Source: Antedon bifida | Taxonomy: Eukaryota > Echinodermata > Crinoidea > Comatulida > Antedonidae | Direction of reading: 5' to 3' | Assembly: GCA_963402885.1 (NCBI GenBank) | Contig: OY727101.1 | Coordinates: 9,496,917 to 9,560,916 of the forward strand | DNA: 64,000 nt | Shown here: piece by piece, positions 1 through 13,100 of the stretch | Layout: every line of letters begins with the position of its first letter | Position numbering within the stretch: the first letter of the stretch is position 1 | Notes under the pieces: generated by a model | What the model saw: only the letters and a program-made list of their open reading frames with translations | Database searches by the model: none | Told to the model about the DNA's origin: nothing | Position numbers and translations under genes: made by a program

Positions 1-7
1 AATCGAG

Positions 8-165
8 TTTGAACAATACCATGAAACCCCAGTGGTCTAATGGTTAGGACATCTTATATCAAGCAAAAGGTTCCAGGTTCGAATCTCAGTTGGGGCGACT
101 TTTTCTCATTCTCACAGATTTCCTCATCTTTATCGTTTCAAATTAAATAAATTTCAGTATATCAC
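8..165 (+). mobile_element. tRNA-derived SINE, copy 1
   Basis: This stretch has a Pol III promoter layout: an A-box-like TGGTCTAATGGTTAGGA and a B-box GGTTCGAATCT, followed by a non-tRNA tail with TTTCCTCATCTTTATCG. The head resembles the 5' half of a tRNA-Glu-type gene. The same 158-base unit, including sequence on both sides of the tRNA-like part, recurs at 13372-13535. That argues for a dispersed SINE rather than a functional tRNA gene. The left end may be cut by the window edge. Confidence 0.75.
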
Positions 166-1329
166 CTATGCTTTGAACAATAATTGACATAACAAATTAG
201 CTCTCACATTATTGAGTCAAAGGTACAAAAGGGTATTTGCTGTTTATATTTGGTCAACATCTTCATTAATCTCCATCTACGGTATCAAACTAGTTTGACT
301 ACGCCCATGTGGCATCACGCTATTCGCACGGCGACGGACGAACGGGAGGACATATACCAAGAAATATTAAAATTAATAGTGTACTTCAAAAATATTAATA
401 ATTCATACCCACAAAATGTAAAAGAAGTAAAAATACAGCAAAAATAACTTCACAAAATGTAATTTTATCATTAAAAATCAGATAATGTATCGCAAGAAAT
501 CTGGGGGTTGTAACGATCTATTTATAAGTAGGCCTATTCGCTGCGTTTATCTGGCCTTTTGACAAAACATTTGAATTTGTAATATATTATTTTTTTTTAT
601 TTTAGATTTTGACAATAAAAAGATATAAAGTAAAGTTTCGTAACGGTAAGTTATTGGGACGAACTGTCAAATTTGGCCCGAGCTATATTTAAGAGCTGAA
701 AGTGGTTTCCAGATCGACGCAATATTCATTGCGTGTCATCACACTGTGGGAAGGAACCGACGACGTAACCACGGTGCCGTATGTAGACGATTCAACACCG
801 CTTTCTGCTTTACGTTCGTCGCAACCGTAATGATTCAACCTCTCGGTCGTAAGAGGGGAGATGCAAAATAGAAAATTAAATATAAGTCGCCGCACGGTGA
901 GTCAGAATTGGTGTGTGTGTGTGTTTGTGTGTGTGCGCCAAACGTCTATACGCCGTAAATAAATACTGATTTTAAGTTATTTTTTAAAGGGTCTACGGGG
1001 TTTTTAGACGCGTAGTGTTCAATGGAACTTTTTAAAAATTGGTATGACGTAACAAAATGGTGTTTTCTGATTGGATGAGGCCCAATTGTAATTCTTAAGT
1101 AGATTAATATAACATTCGCTATTGAGACATGTATAGAGGTTTCGAGATCCAATCAATCCAACTGGAACATTTTTAAATATGTGACAAAATACTATTTTTT
1201 ATTTGGGATTAGATGACTTGATGAATTACAATTGTAATATTATGTGTTAGGGTTAGGGTTAATTTGCTTCTATGATGTAACTGTAACGGGATTTAAAGAT
1301 TCAATGAAACCATCTTTCTATGAGTGATG
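166..1329. other. Intergenic stretch, no gene seen
   Basis: No convincing coding signal on either strand. It holds a short GT-rich microsatellite near 910-940 and two tandem TTAGGG-like units near 1249-1262, too few to call telomeric. The short open frames here have no domain or splice support. Confidence 0.5.
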
Positions 1330-1804
1330 TCATTTAAAATACTGTTTCCTGATTGTGACATTATTTTTAATTGGATGAAAATATGGGTTTTCATTGATAC
1401 AAAAAAAAAGAATTAAGATAAGTGCACGTTTTTGTAGTTTAAAAAGGCGGTTTATTTGGGGTTTCTCTAGACTTGTCCAGGGGCATAACGTATCAAAGTT
1501 ATCTAGAGTAATTGCCCAACATAAATTGGCAAAAGAAAGGTAAGGCAAAACTAAAGTATTATAAAGGGTTAATAAGGTTTTTTGAGGGAAGATATGTTTT
1601 AATTTGTTCAATATTCCAACATTTCTGGAAACTAGATTACTGATCTTATTTATGTGTAGTTTCCAAGTCAAAGAGGCATCAATGGTTACTCCTAAAAATT
1701 GTGTTTCAATAACTCGTTCGATCATTTTATTATCAATGTACATTTGTTCATTTAAAGAATTTGAAATTTTACGTTTAGAAAATATTATCATAAAAGACTT
1801 TTGA
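1330..1804 (-). pseudogene. LINE reverse transcriptase 3' fragment
   Basis: A minus-strand open frame gives the end of a non-LTR retrotransposon ORF2. The motif FLGVTIDASLTWKLHI, followed by a helix-rich stretch and LYNTLVLPYLSFANLCW, is typical of the thumb region after the RT palm in Jockey/CR1/L2-type LINEs. The catalytic YADD region would lie further upstream and is absent beyond about 1804. It is therefore a truncated copy. The clade cannot be fixed from this fragment. Confidence 0.8.
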
Positions 1805-4137
1805 TATACACCAAAATATAGTCTTAGTCTATGTGTTTTTACGTCTCCACCTGAACTGAGTTACTGAAGTTAATGGTAAAAGTAAGAGATTAACGTTTAA
1901 CAGAATAAGCCAATTGATATACTGACCAAAGAGGCAAAATAACGACTTGAAATTAAAATATGATAGTTCAAAGCAGACCATTAAGAGCGAACAATAAATC
2001 CAAGAGGTTTAATTATTTTAAGGTGTAAAAAAGTCATATATAGTGATGAGGTATGTTAATTTGAAATTCTTTTAATGCTGAAAGTTGCGTCTAGAAAACT
2101 CAGATCTATCGGAGTTTTCTAGATCTACAAAACTCAGATTATCAAATGGATCGTTCCATTATTAATCGGAGGGTAGATTGTTTGAAATACTACAGTACAG
2201 TATTATACAATATGTTATTACTACTAATAATAATTATTGCAACTTGTAGTAGCGGCCTATGTTTCGGTCGTCTAATGATGCTAAGCATAGGTACCTTCTG
2301 TAGAATACATTTTGTAATTTTCTTTTTGATCAAAACCAACAGAATTCCGGCTGGGGTGAGTCAATATGTTTCATTTGATTATTTGTATTAATATGATTAT
2401 TAATTTTTTTTTTTTTTTTAAGGTTAAGCTATCAGTAGTGACCGATAGTCGTATGTATATTACTATGATTTTATGTTTATAGCATTATAAAGTTTAGTGT
2501 GTAAATGTCACAACTTTATAAACTTTAATTAAGTTAAGTTGTTGAAGTAAGGGATATTGCGCGCATAGTTAGTCCCTAGTTGAGAATAACCTTTCCAGTT
2601 GAACCTGCAGTTTAAACCAGACAAACAAAATTATGTTGCAATGACCAATGGCCTAAATTTATGCTGAATAAATACAACTTACTATAACGACAATTACAAT
2701 AAATGTAACCTTTATTCGCATTAAAACAAATAGAATATGCTTTTAAAACAGATGCTTCAGATTATTATACTACATACATACATGCTATATTGTATAATAT
2801 AATAAGTGTTACAAACCGAAATATGTAACACATGGTAGTGTTTAAACATGTCACATTTACCATATGTTATGATCTGGTATCTGCTTGTGTAGTCCTTTAT
2901 CTAAAACAAGTAAACACTTTTAATATAAAATGCAATTAGAGTATTAGTACAATATTTGTGGTACAGTTTGCTATATAATTTATCACTAATTCTTTTATAC
3001 CCTTGTCTCATCACAAAGTACTACTAAATTACTAAACTGAATGCAAAATACTGTATTTACAAATAGAAAAAAGCAACAAAGGATAAAAACATGTTTTACA
3101 TTATTGAATGTAAACAAATTATTTTACATTATCTCATTAAACTATCCATTATAACAGTTGAATTGAATGCCTAGTTTCTACTACTGTACTGTATTATAAT
3201 AGTAATATAATCATTCATCTATGGTAAACTACTGGCTGACAAATTTGCCATGTATCCTACTATGACTTATTCCATCATTAACCACATAACAAAAGAAAGA
3301 ACACAGGCACCTTTATCACTCTGATACAACACATTCCTTTGAATTACTTGCTATAAAAACTGTATGATTAATATGGTATTTCTAATAATGGTATTTCTAA
3401 TAATGGTATTTCTGTAATGTATTAGCCAGAGTCAATGAAAGGCACCACGACATCTTCCCAAGTCAGTAATTTTATGTGTGGAAATCAGTCAAGTAAAATA
3501 GTCACAGACAATTTGTCACCACTTTTATTAAAGGTAAAAAACATTATCTAGCTAAGGCTAAGTTATAGACAAATCAATTTTTTTACAGTTTCCACTGTAC
3601 TTCTGCCTCCATAGATACAATAATTTCACATAGGCCTACAATAAAAATGCTACTGGACATTTGTAAAATCAGAATTATTGCAAAGCAGTTTCTTTGCATT
3701 CAAACTATTTACACTGTATAGTTAAACACATACAATAATAGTGTTACTACATATACTTATTTTTTATAAGCTACTGTGTGAAGCTATATATTTGCAATAA
3801 GCCTACATAAAAACTGCAATAACATACAGAAAAAACACCAAACATTTTATTTATGTGCATTACTGTACACCTAAAAAATTGTCTACAATTACTGAAATGA
3901 GAATAATCATACTTTTCATCTGGAAAGAATTTTTGATATACATATTTACAACCAAATATTGATGAAACACCATCATCATTTTTGTGTTTCCACAAATAAT
4001 GTACTATATAAGGAAATACAGTCCTTGAAAATTGATTCAAACCCCATTTTAAAGAATACTTCTGAACCTTGTATGTATAATATATATATCTACCAAATAA
4101 AAAGAAAATTGCCAATACAAGCCTTCCTAGTTTTCAA
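1805..4137. other. AT-rich flank and probable 3' UTR of the ZNF318-like gene
   Basis: Very AT-rich and without a recognisable gene. The part nearest 4137 follows the ZNF318-like stop codon on the minus strand and is probably its 3' UTR. A minus-strand AATAAA (plus TTTATT) lies near 3847 and another near 2711, so the true end is undetermined. A palindromic AGAAAACTCAGAT-type block sits at 2091-2142. Confidence 0.4.
2091..2142. repeat. Palindromic CTAGAAAACTCAGAT repeat, short copy
   Basis: Contains AGAAAACTCAGATCTATC followed by its near inverse GGAGTTTTCTAGATCT. The same motif forms a larger cluster at 11750-11935, inside an intron of the ZNF318-like gene. It looks like a self-complementary repeat module; its class is unknown. 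Confidence 0.55.
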
Positions 4138-7100
4138 TCACTTTCCACTAAAAAACAGTCCATAGATACTCTCCTTCGATGATGTTGTTAATGTTTCCTT
4201 GGGACCAGTGTTTACTTTGTTCTTGCTAACTGGTGGAGGTGGTTTAACCCTCACACCCATGGAGGATGTTGACATGAAAGAATCCATTCCAGGAATTTCA
4301 GTACCATCCTCCATAAACATATCATCGATAGAATACAGATCCTCTTCAGGAGGAATATTTGAAACTGGACTATTATGAGGCGACATTCCTGGAGGAGCAA
4401 TACTCAATGGTGATTGGATACTATCTTTTTCTGTTAGTTTCTCATGAGTAAAACTTTCAGCTGGCAATTCTTTTGACTGAACAGCAGCAACACATTGTGG
4501 TGTCGGTTTTAAAATACATGGAGGTGGAGGACCACCACCAGATAATTGAATGATATTTGAAGGTGCAGGTCTGGTTTTCATTTCTTGGTTAATATTGTGT
4601 GATCTTTGAATTACAATTGCCGCTTCAAGCATCGCATTTTCTTTAGCTTCCTTCATTGATTTAGCAAGAGCTTCATCTTTCTGTACCTTTTCTAGTTGTT
4701 GTTTAGCTGCTAATTGTGCTCTGGCCATGTGAGCTTGCATTTCCTTCGCAATATGAGCCATCTGCTGAGCTTCTTTACTTTTTTCATTTTTAGTTGCAGG
4801 TTTTTCAATTTTTGAATCCAATTTAGGTTTCCCACGACCTCTACTTACAGTTTTACGACCAGGCATTCTTCCAATAAATGCAGGCTTTGGAATGTTTGCT
4901 GAAGGTGTAGTTGCAGTTGTTGTGACAATCAAACTGGCTGCACCAGACATTTTAGAAGAAACAGATTTACTGACGTCATGCTTTTTGTTCATATTATCAG
5001 GTTGACTCATCTCCTTACCACTGAAAGCTGCCGCTATGTCTCCTTCCCCAGGTAAATAGACCTCTTTATTTTCATCACCATATTTGTCCATCTTCTTTCC
5101 AGATGACGGATTCTTTTGAGATGGCTTTGGTTGAAATATATCAACAGACTTACGAACCTGTAATTCTGGGGGAAGTTTAGGTCCTTCATATATAAGCAGA
5201 TTTGAAGCAGGCTGTCTAATATTAGCAGTCTCACTAATCTCTTGTTTTACATCTTTCACACAATCTTCATTATTGAATGCAAACTTGCCAAATCCACCTT
5301 CTTTCTTGGTGACTTTAATACTACCTTGGTCTGGCTTAACATCGTCTTGCTTACCTAGAGCAGCAGCCCTTATCAACTCCAGTTCCTTCTCATAAAGTGG
5401 ATTCTCATCAATGTATTTCTAGAAATGGTAAACATAATGGGTAACTAATAAAAAACTGGAACATATGAATCTAGGCATACAGCAGCAGCACAGTGAATAC
5501 ACAGGACTAAGTTCTTCATTTTTAATTTAATGTGTGTACAGTACTATGAATCTTTATACAGATGCATTTTTTAAATCTTCCTCATTCATTAGGCATTTTT
5601 AGGTTTTGACTAGTACCCATTTCACACGTACAATCTTTTTCAAATGTAGTTACAATTACAAGGATTCATGCGTGTGAACACGTAAATCTTGTTACAAAGG
5701 CTTGTGAAACATCGTAGGCCTATGCTATGGCCTAGGCCAAGTGAATAGATTCATTCTTATTGAGCATGATTTAATATACAAACAGATAACTTAAGATAGA
5801 AAATCTGTTGATTGTTTTTTTTACGAGTTGTTACAAAAGGTCAATAATGCATGTACGAACACAGTACAAATAACTCAGAAATTATCGATGTTTATAACTT
5901 TTTACATTTGGTCTACGTGTGAAATGTGTATTGGTTTTATTTTTAGAACCAAGGTAGGAAACTACTAAAACATTGCATGTCCACAATAGGTCTAGAAGAG
6001 GAGGTTGTTTAATTCAAGCTTATTTTTTTGGAAACTTGTCTCTTTGGAGATTGTCTGCTTTCTTTACCTGATAAGCCATGTTATGTTCTACACTTTTTAA
6101 ATGTTCAGCAGAACAAGCTGCATCACCAAAAAAATTCTTGCAGAGTTTACAGTAAAATCCATTAACTGGCATCATGAAATCAACACCTGGTGGAAGAGTT
6201 CTTAATACATTATCAACTATTTCAAGATGTTATAGTGCATCAATTGATTAGATTGTATGCTTTTATTAAAGTGTTCATATATTTTAAGTAATCCTATAAC
6301 TTTAAAGCTTCTTCAAGATTCTTTATCTAATATTATTTAGTTTCAATTAAAAAATATTCAAACGTAATATAAACCAAAGTCTGTGAACGCATAAAGAAAC
6401 ACATCAGCTGAAAACATATTGTAGCTACAAACTCTATTGTAAATTAGATGTTTTTAACTTTGTGCTTTTCATAATTAGCAGTTTGAAAGACGTGGGTTAT
6501 AAAACAAACAGAAAAATAGAAACAGTGGAAATTCACATCATAGAAAATAACTTATAGTAATAATAAACATACCTTTTAAAGGAGCAGCAACAGTTTTTGA
6601 TGATGATGGGTGTGGATTTGCTTTCATATCCGACATCCAAGGCCTATCAAATGGATCACATTTCTAGGAAAGAAAATTTACTGAATCAGTCAAAAGTAAA
6701 ATCAGTTTTTTTGTTAGATTTTGAAAGTAAAACAAAGCATTTAAAATGAAATATATTACCTCTAACATTGTAAAACAGCCTTGAGTACACAGCATTTGCA
6801 TGTCTACTGTGTTTCAAAAAACTGAAAGTTTACAAAACCTACACAAACTGATTGAAGATGATTCTTGCACTAATCACGCTACTAGTCATTACCGTATTAT
6901 GATCACTGATGTCGCTATGTGGCTAATTTTGACAGTGGCAATATATGATCAATGCATATGGGCAAGATCCAACTCTGAAATCATTGTGTCTAGCTACATG
7001 GTCTGATGCAGCAATTATTCAACTGCAGCAATCAGTTACGGTAGTTTATCTCAATATGTAGAAACTTAACTGAAAATTGTAATTTTCTATTATAAAACTA

Positions 7101-10100
7101 TACAGAATAAATAACAACAATAATTTAGTCACACAATACGTTTAATGGTGTGGAAATAGTAATACTATAAATATTTCAAGGAAACACTACTCCAAATTAA
7201 TATGCAACAAAACATGAACAAATTACAATATTCTATCAGTAAAATATATGCCATACTTAAAATGCCTATGTTGTATTTTGAAGCTGTTATTATGTAACAA
7301 TTTTATTAACAAACCACCTACAATTCTACTACAAATATTTTCTTACCTGTAGGTGTTTCTTTGAATGAAGATGAATAAAAACCTCATTTAATCTGGCTAG
7401 CGGCATTTTGCACATCTTGCAAAAGTGAGAGCCAGGGTCAAAGTAAGAAAATTCAAACTGAAACTTTTCTTTTGGTTTGTTTTTGACACCCTCTTTTTCC
7501 AATTGTTGTTTTCTTTCTTCTTGCTTGGTATTTTCTTCTAAATGTTTTCTTTTTTCTTCTTGATTGCTTCTTTTGCTATCATGTCGCCTTTCACCTACAT
7601 CTCGGTCATCAACCTAATCAAAATGCAGTATGTTCAATGAATTCTGAAAAATGGTAATATACTAATACTATACACAAAAATAATTACAAACGTTTTTGGC
7701 TGCTTCTTTTCCGGTATTCATATTAGTATCAAGTCATCTGATTTACAAATTAGAAACTTTGTTGTTTTGTTGAAGTGGTAACAGACAATAATACTGCAAT
7801 ATTAAATCAAATGGAAGCTAAGGTATTTATAGCATGAATCTATAAAATATGGTATTGCTAAGTGCAACTCTTGATAGCTGAGTAAATAGGCAACCACTCC
7901 TGTAATGTTGTGTGATGTTTAGACATTATACAATTTATATTGCCTGTATGTGTACTTGCTAATATCGAAAATTATCATGGAAAACCTATTTTATGTTTAC
8001 ATGTTCATATTAACTGAAAAAAATGACTTGAAATCAAATGCTACAAGTCAAGTCCTACTTTTGATCCTACTCTTGAACTACTTGATTGGTTTCTTTAAAA
8101 AATATTATAATAGTGAAAACCTTTAACAGTTATGTGATGCTGTTGGTTTTGCATAACCTTACAATTTAACTACTGTAGAATTATTAATATCACATGCACA
8201 ATTTATGTCAAAAGCAATACATCAGCAATTATTTAGGTGTATTTTACAAATGCATGGTGCATAAACAAAATGAAAGGATCAAAAGATATGAGTATCCATT
8301 ACAACCTAATTATAAAGGGACAATATTAAGGTAACTTACAGCTTTGTTTTTTCGTCCGTCTTCTCTACTATCACTACGTTTCGGGGAATACTTTCGTTTC
8401 TCATATCTCGAAGAGTCTCTGCTTGAACGGCGAAGATCTTTACACTCTTTGCTTCTATCCCCTTTGTCCAATGTATCTTGTCTCTGTGGTGACATTCTGT
8501 TTCCATTCCGCGCAAAAGAGGAACGTTTACGAACAAACTCATTTGGCTCTGAACTAGACAATCTATTTGATTTTGAAGATTCTTTTTCTGGTGATACGGA
8601 AATGCTTCTATTTTCTCTAGCACTCTTTTCTTTCTGTGCACTTTCATTTTTCTTTTTCTCAGTGTAATCCCTTCTAAGTTGATGAATCTGATTTGCGATT
8701 GCATCTTGAAGCATAGTATTTTCCATCAGTACGGGATCTTTTGAATCTCTGCGATAGTTCCGTTTCCTTATTAATTCAGATTGCTGCTTACGTAGCCTAC
8801 AAAGTTCTTCTTCCAGCATCTCCATTCGACGAAGATATATCGCTTTTTCATCTTGTAATTGTTTTTTTTTTTCTGTCAACTCTTTATTTTTAGCAACAGA
8901 TTCTTTTTTCTTTTTCAGAATCTCAAGAGTCTTCTCTTTTATATCATCTTCAAGTTCTTTTCTTGTCACAGGACGCTGCTTTGCTATTTTTTCAAATTTC
9001 TCCTTTACTTCTAAAACTGCTTGTTTTTTGGCATCCCGTTCATCATCAGAATCCGTATTAACAGTTCCTTGCCTTTCATTCAATTGGTCCAGTTCGTCCT
9101 CCGAGGAAAGGTATTCTGTGCTTACAACAGTTGGCATATTTACAAGTCCCAGTCTGCGATTTGTTTCTTTTTCTATGTCACGAACTGGTCTATCTCTAGT
9201 TGTTTTTGATTGTTTCTTTCTACCATCAGATTCTGAATCATCACTGGCATATTTTGGTCGTTTTCTGCGATCTATATTATCATCATCGTTATCACTACTG
9301 ATTTCACGTCTTGACTTTCGTTTATGCTTCTTTGACTTCTCAAGTGATCTACTATGTGACTCAAAATTTATTTTCCCATCTTCTGGATGTTGCTGTTGAT
9401 ATCCATAAGTTGAGGAATAGTCATAATATGGAAATTGTTGCATATATGGATTCGCATTAAATTGACCATGACTAGGATTAAAAGGGCTCTGATGGGATGA
9501 ATACATCATATGTTGCATTTCAATTGGTGGAAATCCATGAATAGGAGGATGAACAATACCAACTGGTGGATTTCTTGGAGGAAAGGTAGGGTAATTAGCA
9601 TACTGAATAGACGATGGTGGATATATATGCGAATCATTATAATTAAATGCTTCATTAGGACCTGGCTTACTTTGAATTTCATGGACTGCTGTTTTTGGCT
9701 CCATTGATTTTCGAATATTGTCAGTTGCTTCCTCTTTTATTAATGTGTCTAACCCTCCATCAAACCCTGAACTCAAGAAAGATGCTGACTGGTCAAATGT
9801 TCCAAATGGCACATCTTTAGAGTTTTGCGCTTGTTTACCATCTGGTTTAACATCACCAACTTCAATGTATGAGGCGTTTTTAGATTTTTGTTCAGTTGAT
9901 GAAGTTTCTTCACTTTTTTTTTGCTGTTGAATCTTTTTAGCAAGGTCAAAATCAAAGCCTATGGCAGATAATATTTTTTGGACCTGAGTATTCTGAAAGT
10001 CGGGCTGGTTGGTTACTTGCAACTCTTCTGCTATCTCAGAAGAATTAAACTCTGGTACATACTTTTCTTCACTTTCCTTTAAAGGTGATTGATAATTTAC

Positions 10101-13100
10101 TTCAGTGCTATTTTTTGTATTGTACTGATCATTATGATCCCTATGTTGCTCATTTTCTGATTCATCATCTCCATACAAAAACTCTTCTTCATCATCAATT
10201 GATGGAAATCCAAACCGATTAGTGTTAGATTTTAAATTTTCTTCAGATGGTTCATCCAATAAATCAAGACCAGGCAAAGACCCTTCTATATTTCTAGAGA
10301 ATATACTAGAGTAAGCAGACAACTCGGGTTCTGCTGTTGTTGGTACATTCTTTAATATAGACTTTATTGGTTTGTCAGGTTCTGGCTGGCTTACTATTGG
10401 AGCAGGATTTTTTGTGCGTTTTAAGATAGATTTAGCAGGCTTAATAGTGGGTCCAGACAAACCTGCTGCTTCCTTTAGTGTCTCAGTCAATGATTTAGAT
10501 TTTTCTTTCATTTGATTTGCATCAAAACTTGAATGTGTTATGTGTGAAAGGTCATTTAAAAGTTTTTGTACTGAATTTTGGCCTTCGTCTGACACAGCTT
10601 GTAATTTAGAAGCATGGGGATATTTGTTATCAATCTTGCTTGGAGGATCTTCAACAAGCTCATGGGTGGAAACCCTCAGTCTAGGGTCATTATTTCTTGA
10701 TTGTGTATACTTCATAGATTCTTCAGCTTTAAAACTATGTCGTGATACTGATGCTTGGTGCTTCTTTATTTTACCGCCTTTATCAGGAGAAGGCGACCTG
10801 CTGCTTCTTCTAGAACTACTACTGCTGCTTCTACTGCTACTATTCTTTACAACACTTGTTTTACTCTTACGATGATATTCATCATATATTTTCCTCTGCT
10901 TTTCATCATGCATGGGTCCACTTGAACTATCAATTTGGTTCCCAGTTTGAAACTCATATTTTGAACTGTAAAAAACAATATATTATGTTAATTAGTGCAG
11001 TATTATTTCTTTTATTTATTTATTTATTTATTCAACATTATATCCTGGGACCCCAAAGGCAACAGAGTCACCATAAAAATGAAATGTCTGGGGTCCCAGA
11101 AGAACCTAAAACAAGAAAAAGGGGGAAAAGAAAGCACCAAAACATATATTTCTATTATATAGATATCACACTTCCTATTCGTTCAATGCAAATGAATGCG
11201 AGACACTATGGGCGGTGCCATTTATTCAATTTCAAGGGTGCCTCGCAAGTCGAGTAGGCAAACATAACATTATTCTTTAGGCTATGTAACAGTAGATACC
11301 AATTAACATTTAAAATGTAATGTTACCTTTATAGAAAGTGAAAATTAATCATATTTTTCTGCTTTGGAATAAAAAATTTGTGTACACCGGACTATCTACC
11401 ATTTTTATTATTTATTTTATAATTAATTGTTTATCATTGATTTATAGACCTTGATTTAAAAGGAGCGCCATGGCGCTGACGCTCCTGAAAACGATTAAAG
11501 GAGCGCCTAAAATAGCGCTCCCCAACCTTTTACAGTGCGTCATAAAAATATATATAATGATAAGAATATTAACCCCGAATACAACACACAGTCTATATAT
11601 AGTCGCGCAAACGATCTTTGTTATGGCTACCCCCGATAGGCTAGGCGCGCCTACGATCTTTGATGTTGCGAGAAAAAAATTGTAAACAATTCATTCTAAA
11701 TATAGTACCAGAACGTTCAATCGGTCGCTCAAAAAGACTGCTGACAGATGACAAAACTCAGATCTAGAAAACTCAGATCTCAGATATATCTGAGTTTTCT
11801 AGATCTAGAAAACTCCGATATCTGAGTTTTCCAGATCTAGAAAACTCAGATATCTGACTTTTCTAGATCTAGAAAACTCAGATATCAATATCTGGGTTTT
11901 CTAGTTCCAAAATGAAACTAGAAAACTAGATCATCAAATCAATCTTAGTGAATTAACAAGGTGTGAAATTAATACATAATACTTTTTAATCGTAATCGTT
12001 TCCTTCATGTGTGTTTAGGCCTACCTACTCAACAGCGAATATAAATGTAAATTTCCCACGATGTAAACGTAGGGACACGATCCAACACAATGAACTATGC
12101 CAACTAATAAAAATAATATAGCGAACGTCCAGTCGATCCAGAAACGATGCCGACAAAAAGATCATAAAAAATTTATTCTAAATATCGGTCGCTCAAAAAG
12201 ACTGCCCACAGAAGACCGCGATTAATGGTCACATGGCATGAAACGTGATACTCTGATTTACTGCAACATTTCATGTTTTTTAACTCGGTACAAGGCGTGG
12301 CTGCAAAACAGTAATTAAGATCGTGTACCTAGATTTTGTTTCACATGACATGAAACGTAATAAAACAGCTCTAATAAACTGTTCCCACGACTCGCATGTT
12401 TTTTCCCCTCCAAATTCTGGTCAGGCCTTTTCCTTTCGTAATAATAATTTAAAAGGCCTATGTTAAATATATATTTATTTTGCATATATTTTGTTGTTCT
12501 CCTAGCTTAGGTGTTGTTTTTATAATTTGCTAACCCAAGGTAAGATTAAATCATTTATAGTGTAGGCCGCCGAAACTCTCTCTGCGCAAGACGAGGCCCA
12601 CGTGCCAGATGACGTCTCATCGGCTGATGTCCGGCCAAATCAGGATAACCGATTCGTAGGGGGGTACACAAAATTGACGTCTTAGTGAACAATACATTGT
12701 TTGTTTGCATTGCCCATGGGTCTAAAGGCGATGACGAGTTTACTAACCCTACGAAACACCCTATGATCATTGCATAGATAATTATCATAACAATACATCG
12801 TAAGATATGAATAATACTTCATAGGCTACGTTCAGTGAACAATGACCGATGATCATTGGGTTCGACAATACAGTACAGAAAGAAATTACTGCTTTGTATC
12901 TACGCGTAGGCTACGAAAGGGCAATGCAAACAAACAATGTATTGTTAACTAAGACGTCAATTTTGTCATCAATAAGATAAGACAGTATAAAATGGAATGG
13001 TTAAAAATATATTTAACACATTAAAAATTAACTACAACTACAGTACCTTCTCTGTTGGTGCTGGTTGATTTCAACAGGTGGTCCTAACCTTTCCAATGCT

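Noticed and set aside
1249-1265. TTAGGG-like units suggesting telomeric sequence
   Set aside because: Only two units and no array; chance or ancient remnant.
8344-8667. Plus-strand open frame rich in phenylalanine and serine
   Set aside because: Antisense shadow of the lysine/glutamate-rich coiled-coil part of the ZNF318-like exon 3.
10540-10875. Plus-strand open frame with a leucine run
   Set aside because: Antisense of the serine-rich part of exon 3 of the ZNF318-like gene; a composition artefact.
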